Shown piece after piece: positions 61,609 to 64,000 of a stretch of DNA of 64,000 nucleotides. The position numbers and the translations under genes are program-made. Source of the DNA: Virgisporangium ochraceum (GTDB taxonomy: Bacteria; Actinomycetota; Actinomycetes; Mycobacteriales; Micromonosporaceae); contig NZ_BOPH01000010.1 in the NCBI RefSeq assembly GCF_016863655.1, positions 62,001 to 126,000 on the forward strand, written 5' to 3'. The notes under the pieces are model-generated. The model saw only the letters and a list, made by a program, of their open reading frames with translations. It did no database searches and had not been told where the DNA came from. Within the stretch, counting starts at the first letter, position 1. Every line of letters starts with the position of its first letter.

Positions 61609-61889
61609 TTCTCCGCCTCGGCCGTGCCAAATGCGCTCGCTCCGCTCGCGCGGGCCTCCGGCGCATGGATGACAAAGTCTTCGATCACCGGGTTGGCCAG
61701 CAACTTGTCGGCGATCTCGCGGGCTTGGTCGAGATCGAGTTCTCCGTCGAACTCGAGTTCGATCCGCTTCCCGATACGCACCGAGGTGACCCCGGTGACC
61801 CCCAGCCTGGGGAGGGCGTTTGCTACCGCCTGCCCCTGTGGGTCGAGAATCTCGGGCTTCAGCATGACGTCGACGACGACCCGGGCCAC
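61605..61889 (-). CDS. purS: phosphoribosylformylglycinamidine synthase, PurS subunit
   Basis: 94 residues from a GTG with AGGAGAA upstream. [46 protein letters not shown] is the PurS fold; it bridges PurQ and PurL. The C-terminus has an extension ([17 protein letters not shown]) relative to the usual ~80 residues, part of which is encoded by a copy of the 19-bp repeat. First gene of the purSQL operon, with ~140 bases of promoter region to purB. Confidence 0.93.
   Translation of the reverse strand: MARVVVDVMLKPEILDPQGQAVANALPRLGVTGVTSVRIGKRIELEFDGELDLDQAREIADKLLANPVIEDFVIHAPEARASGASAFGTAEAEK
61633..61651 (-). repeat. 19-bp repeat, copy inside purS
   Basis: The exact complement of the 19-mer at 46096-46114; it encodes [12 protein letters not shown] residues near the PurS C-terminus. 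Confidence 0.6.
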
Positions 61890-62032
61890 TGCGTTTCTCC
61901 TGGACGTGTTCGGCGGACGGAGCGGATCGAGCCTACCCGTCGCTTCGATGCCGGCGTACGGACGCCCACGCATCGGGCCTGCTCAGCGGTCACCGTACCG
62001 GGTGAATCCACCCATCGAGGTATGAATAAGGG

Positions 62033-63451
62033 TCACAGAATGGGTGGTGGGACGTATTTAGCTGCCTCACTGTGATCGGCCACGACCGCACCGACACGGG
62101 CCGCGACCGCCGCCACCTGAGCCGGCGCCGCCCCGACGAACGCGGCCGGATCGGCCACCAGCGTGTCGATCTCGGCGCGGGTCAGGCCCAGCCGCCCGTC
62201 GGCGGCAAGCCGGTCGAACAGGTCGTTGGCAGCGGCGCCCTTCTCCCGCATGCCCAGCGCCACCGCGACCGAGTGCTCCTTGATCACCTCGTGCGCGGTC
62301 TCCCGGCCGATGCCTTTCCGCACCGACGCGACGAGGATCTTCGTGGTTGCCAGGAACGGCAGGTACCGGTCGAGCTCGCGGGCGACGACCGCCGGGTAGG
62401 CGCCGAACTCGGCGAGAACAGTGAGAAATGTCAAATAGAGACCGTCGAGCGCGTAGAACGACCCCGGCAGGGCGACCCGGCGCACCACCGAACATGAGAC
62501 GTCGCCCTCGTTCCACTGGTCGCCGGCCAGCTCGCCGGCCATCGACAGGTACCCGCGGAGCACCACGGCCAGCCCGTTCACCCGCTCGCACGAGCGGGTG
62601 TTCATCTTGTGCGGCATCGCCGACGAGCCCACCTGCCCGGGCCGGAACCCCTCGGTGGCCAGCTCCTGCCCGGCCATCAGCCGGATCGTCAGGGCCAGCG
62701 ACGACGGTGCGCCGGCGGCCTGCACCAGCGCCGACACCACGTCGAGGTCGAGCGACCGCGGGTACACCTGGCCGACGCTGTCGAGCACCCGACCGAACCC
62801 GAGATGCCGGGCCACCCGCTCCTCGAGCGTCGCCACCCTGGTCGCGTCACCGTCGAAGAGGTCGAGCTGGTCCGCGGCCGTGCCCACCGGGCCCTTGATC
62901 CCGCGCAGCGGGTAGCGGTCGATCAGGTCCCGCAGCCGTTCGTAGGCGACCAGCAGCTCCTCCGCCGCCGTCGCGAAGCGCTTGCCCAGCGTGGTGGCCT
63001 GCGCGGGGACGTTGTGCGAGCGGCCCACCATCACCAGGTCGGTGTGCGCGACGGCGAGCTCGGCCAGCCGGGCCAGGGCGGCCACCACCCGGTCACGCAC
63101 GAGCAGCAACCCCGCGCGGACCTGCAGCTGCTCGACGTTCTCGGTGAGGTCACGCGAGGTCATGCCCTTGTGGATGTGCTCGTGCCCGGCAAGCTCGGCG
63201 AACTCCTCGATGCGCGCCTTCACGTCGTGCCGGGTGACCCGCTCGCGGGCGGCGATGCTCGCCAGGTCGACGGTGTCGAGAACGGCACGGTAGGCGTCGA
63301 CCACGCCGTCGGGCACCGGCACGCCAAGGTCGGCCTGTGCCTGCAGCACGGCCAGCCACAGCCGGCGCTCGGCCCGGATCTTCTCCTCGGGTGACCAGAT
63401 GGTCACCATCTCGGGCGAGGCGTAACGGTTGGCGAGCACGTCAGGGATCAC
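62033..63451 (-). CDS. purB: adenylosuccinate lyase
   Basis: 472 residues from a GTG. The fumarase/aspartase-superfamily signature SSAMPHKMNTRSCERV (with the catalytic flexible-loop serine), HDVKARIEEFAEL and the general-acid region GMTSRDLTENVEQ are clear. PurB cleaves SAICAR and adenylosuccinate, steps eight of IMP synthesis and last of AMP synthesis. Same strand as purSQL but transcribed upstream of it. Confidence 0.95.
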   Translation of the reverse strand: MIPDVLANRYASPEMVTIWSPEEKIRAERRLWLAVLQAQADLGVPVPDGVVDAYRAVLDTVDLASIAARERVTRHDVKARIEEFAELAGHEHIHKGMTSRDLTENVEQLQVRAGLLLVRDRVVAALARLAELAVAHTDLVMVGRSHNVPAQATTLGKRFATAAEELLVAYERLRDLIDRYPLRGIKGPVGTAADQLDLFDGDATRVATLEERVARHLGFGRVLDSVGQVYPRSLDLDVVSALVQAAGAPSSLALTIRLMAGQELATEGFRPGQVGSSAMPHKMNTRSCERVNGLAVVLRGYLSMAGELAGDQWNEGDVSCSVVRRVALPGSFYALDGLYLTFLTVLAEFGAYPAVVARELDRYLPFLATTKILVASVRKGIGRETAHEVIKEHSVAVALGMREKGAAANDLFDRLAADGRLGLTRAEIDTLVADPAAFVGAAPAQVAAVAARVGAVVADHSEAAKYVPPPIL

Positions 63452-63466
63452 GCCGCCAATCTTCGC

Positions 63467-64000
63467 CTACCCCCGGGAGCGCAGCGGCAGGCGGCCGGGC
63501 GCGAAGCGTCCGTCGGGGTCGGCGGCCGCCTTGCGGCGCGCGGCGTCGGGAAGATCGGGATCGGACGCCCGCAGCGCGGCGTGCACGTCGGCCGGCCCGC
63601 GCAGCAGCGTGCACCAGCCGTCGCGGCCCGTCATCGTGTACCGGGTCGCCTCGATGACGCTCACCACGCGGCGCGGTGCGAGGTGACCCGGCAGCGACGC
63701 GACGATCACCCCGGCGCCCACCGACCCGCGCATCGAGGCGCTGCCGGCGGTGGCGTCGCGCAACGCGTACTCGACCGCGTTCAGCGCCGCCGGCGGCCCG
63801 CCCAGCCGGAGCAGGATGTCGTCGGGACCGCCGGGCAGCCGCCCCCACCACGCCGGTGGCTGCGGGAGCGGGCCCGCGTCGCCGCCGAGGAGGGTGGCGG
63901 CGGTACGGACGCGGTCGTGGGCGCCCGCCCCGGTCCCCTCGATCTGGACCACCACCGATCCCGGACCCGGCCGACGCGCGGCGGCACCGGCCGTGCGCTC
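63467..64000 (-). CDS. FAD-linked oxidase C-terminal part (GlcE-like), truncated by window edge
   Basis: About 177 residues visible, no start in the window (5' end beyond 64000). VVVQIEGTGAGAHDRVRTAATLLGGD, WWGRLPGGPDDILLRLGG and the end AARRKAAADPDGRFAPGRLPL fit the C-terminal region of the GlcE subunit of glycolate oxidase-type FAD enzymes, where the P-D-GRF-PGR-P tail is typical. The FAD-binding domain lies outside the window. Ends 15 bases before purB. Confidence 0.75.
   Translation of the reverse strand, partial: ERTAGAAARRPGPGSVVVQIEGTGAGAHDRVRTAATLLGGDAGPLPQPPAWWGRLPGGPDDILLRLGGPPAALNAVEYALRDATAGSASMRGSVGAGVIVASLPGHLAPRRVVSVIEATRYTMTGRDGWCTLLRGPADVHAALRASDPDLPDAARRKAAADPDGRFAPGRLPLRSRG

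Overview
This 64 kb window is high-GC actinobacterial chromosome. Gene content points to a Micromonosporaceae-like, Actinoplanes-type organism: bldC, valine dehydrogenase, a DUF3073 gene, purM, purF and purLQS occur in the order known from Streptomyces and relatives, with an F420-type oxidoreductase, many GTG starts, SigE-family ECF regulation and many two-component systems. The genus assignment is inference.

Layout. 1-5.1 kb: the 5' part of an ABC-F ATPase gene, a nucleotidyltransferase, an ArsR-like regulator divergent from an MFS exporter, and a SigE-family sigma factor with a membrane-anchored partner. 5.1-12.2 kb: one six-gene minus-strand operon (alanine racemase, ABC ATPase, FtsX-type permease, D-Ala-D-Ala ligase family enzyme, histidine kinase, response regulator), divergent from a LexA-like repressor; it looks like a cell-wall precursor or antibiotic-response module. 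12.9-17.7 kb: RidA, a WYL regulator, an oxidoreductase/HxlR pair, a repetitive secreted protein, a DksA-like zinc-finger protein and a phosphotransferase. 18-26 kb: an SNF2 helicase with a helix-hairpin-helix, an unusual Hsp70-transmembrane-solute-binding fusion, an SRPBCC protein and an OmpR-type two-component system. 26.2-28.6 kb: two tRNA genes and a Lys/Pro/Ala-rich protein. 28.6-35 kb: two tandem paralogous secreted subtilases, each preceded by the same palindrome. 35-40.8 kb: a CPBP protease, a flavohemoprotein, a 291-bp inverted-repeat element abutting a decayed DUF559/AbiEi-type gene, an XRE-peptide deformylase fusion and an iron-box-controlled FhuF-like protein. 40.8-48 kb: two paralogous polytopic membrane proteins around MazG and tRNA-Ser, then a methyltransferase, a quinone oxidoreductase, a GT2 glycosyltransferase and an F420-type oxidoreductase. 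48-64 kb: bldC, a conserved hypothetical, valine dehydrogenase, DUF3073, a two-gene RiPP locus (cyclophane-type radical SAM/SPASM maturase and a 64-residue precursor), purM, purF, an SCP2-like protein, a secreted/membrane protein with a Gly/Tyr-rich tail, comB, purL, purQ, purS, purB and a partial FAD-linked oxidase.

The most interesting parts are the RiPP locus at 51.2-52.5 kb (four aromatic-X-Asn/His motifs in the precursor tail), the alr-ABC-ddl-two-component operon, the Hsp70/solute-binding fusion, the XRE-deformylase fusion, and the twin subtilases with a shared upstream palindrome. All functions are read from motifs and context; no database search was possible.
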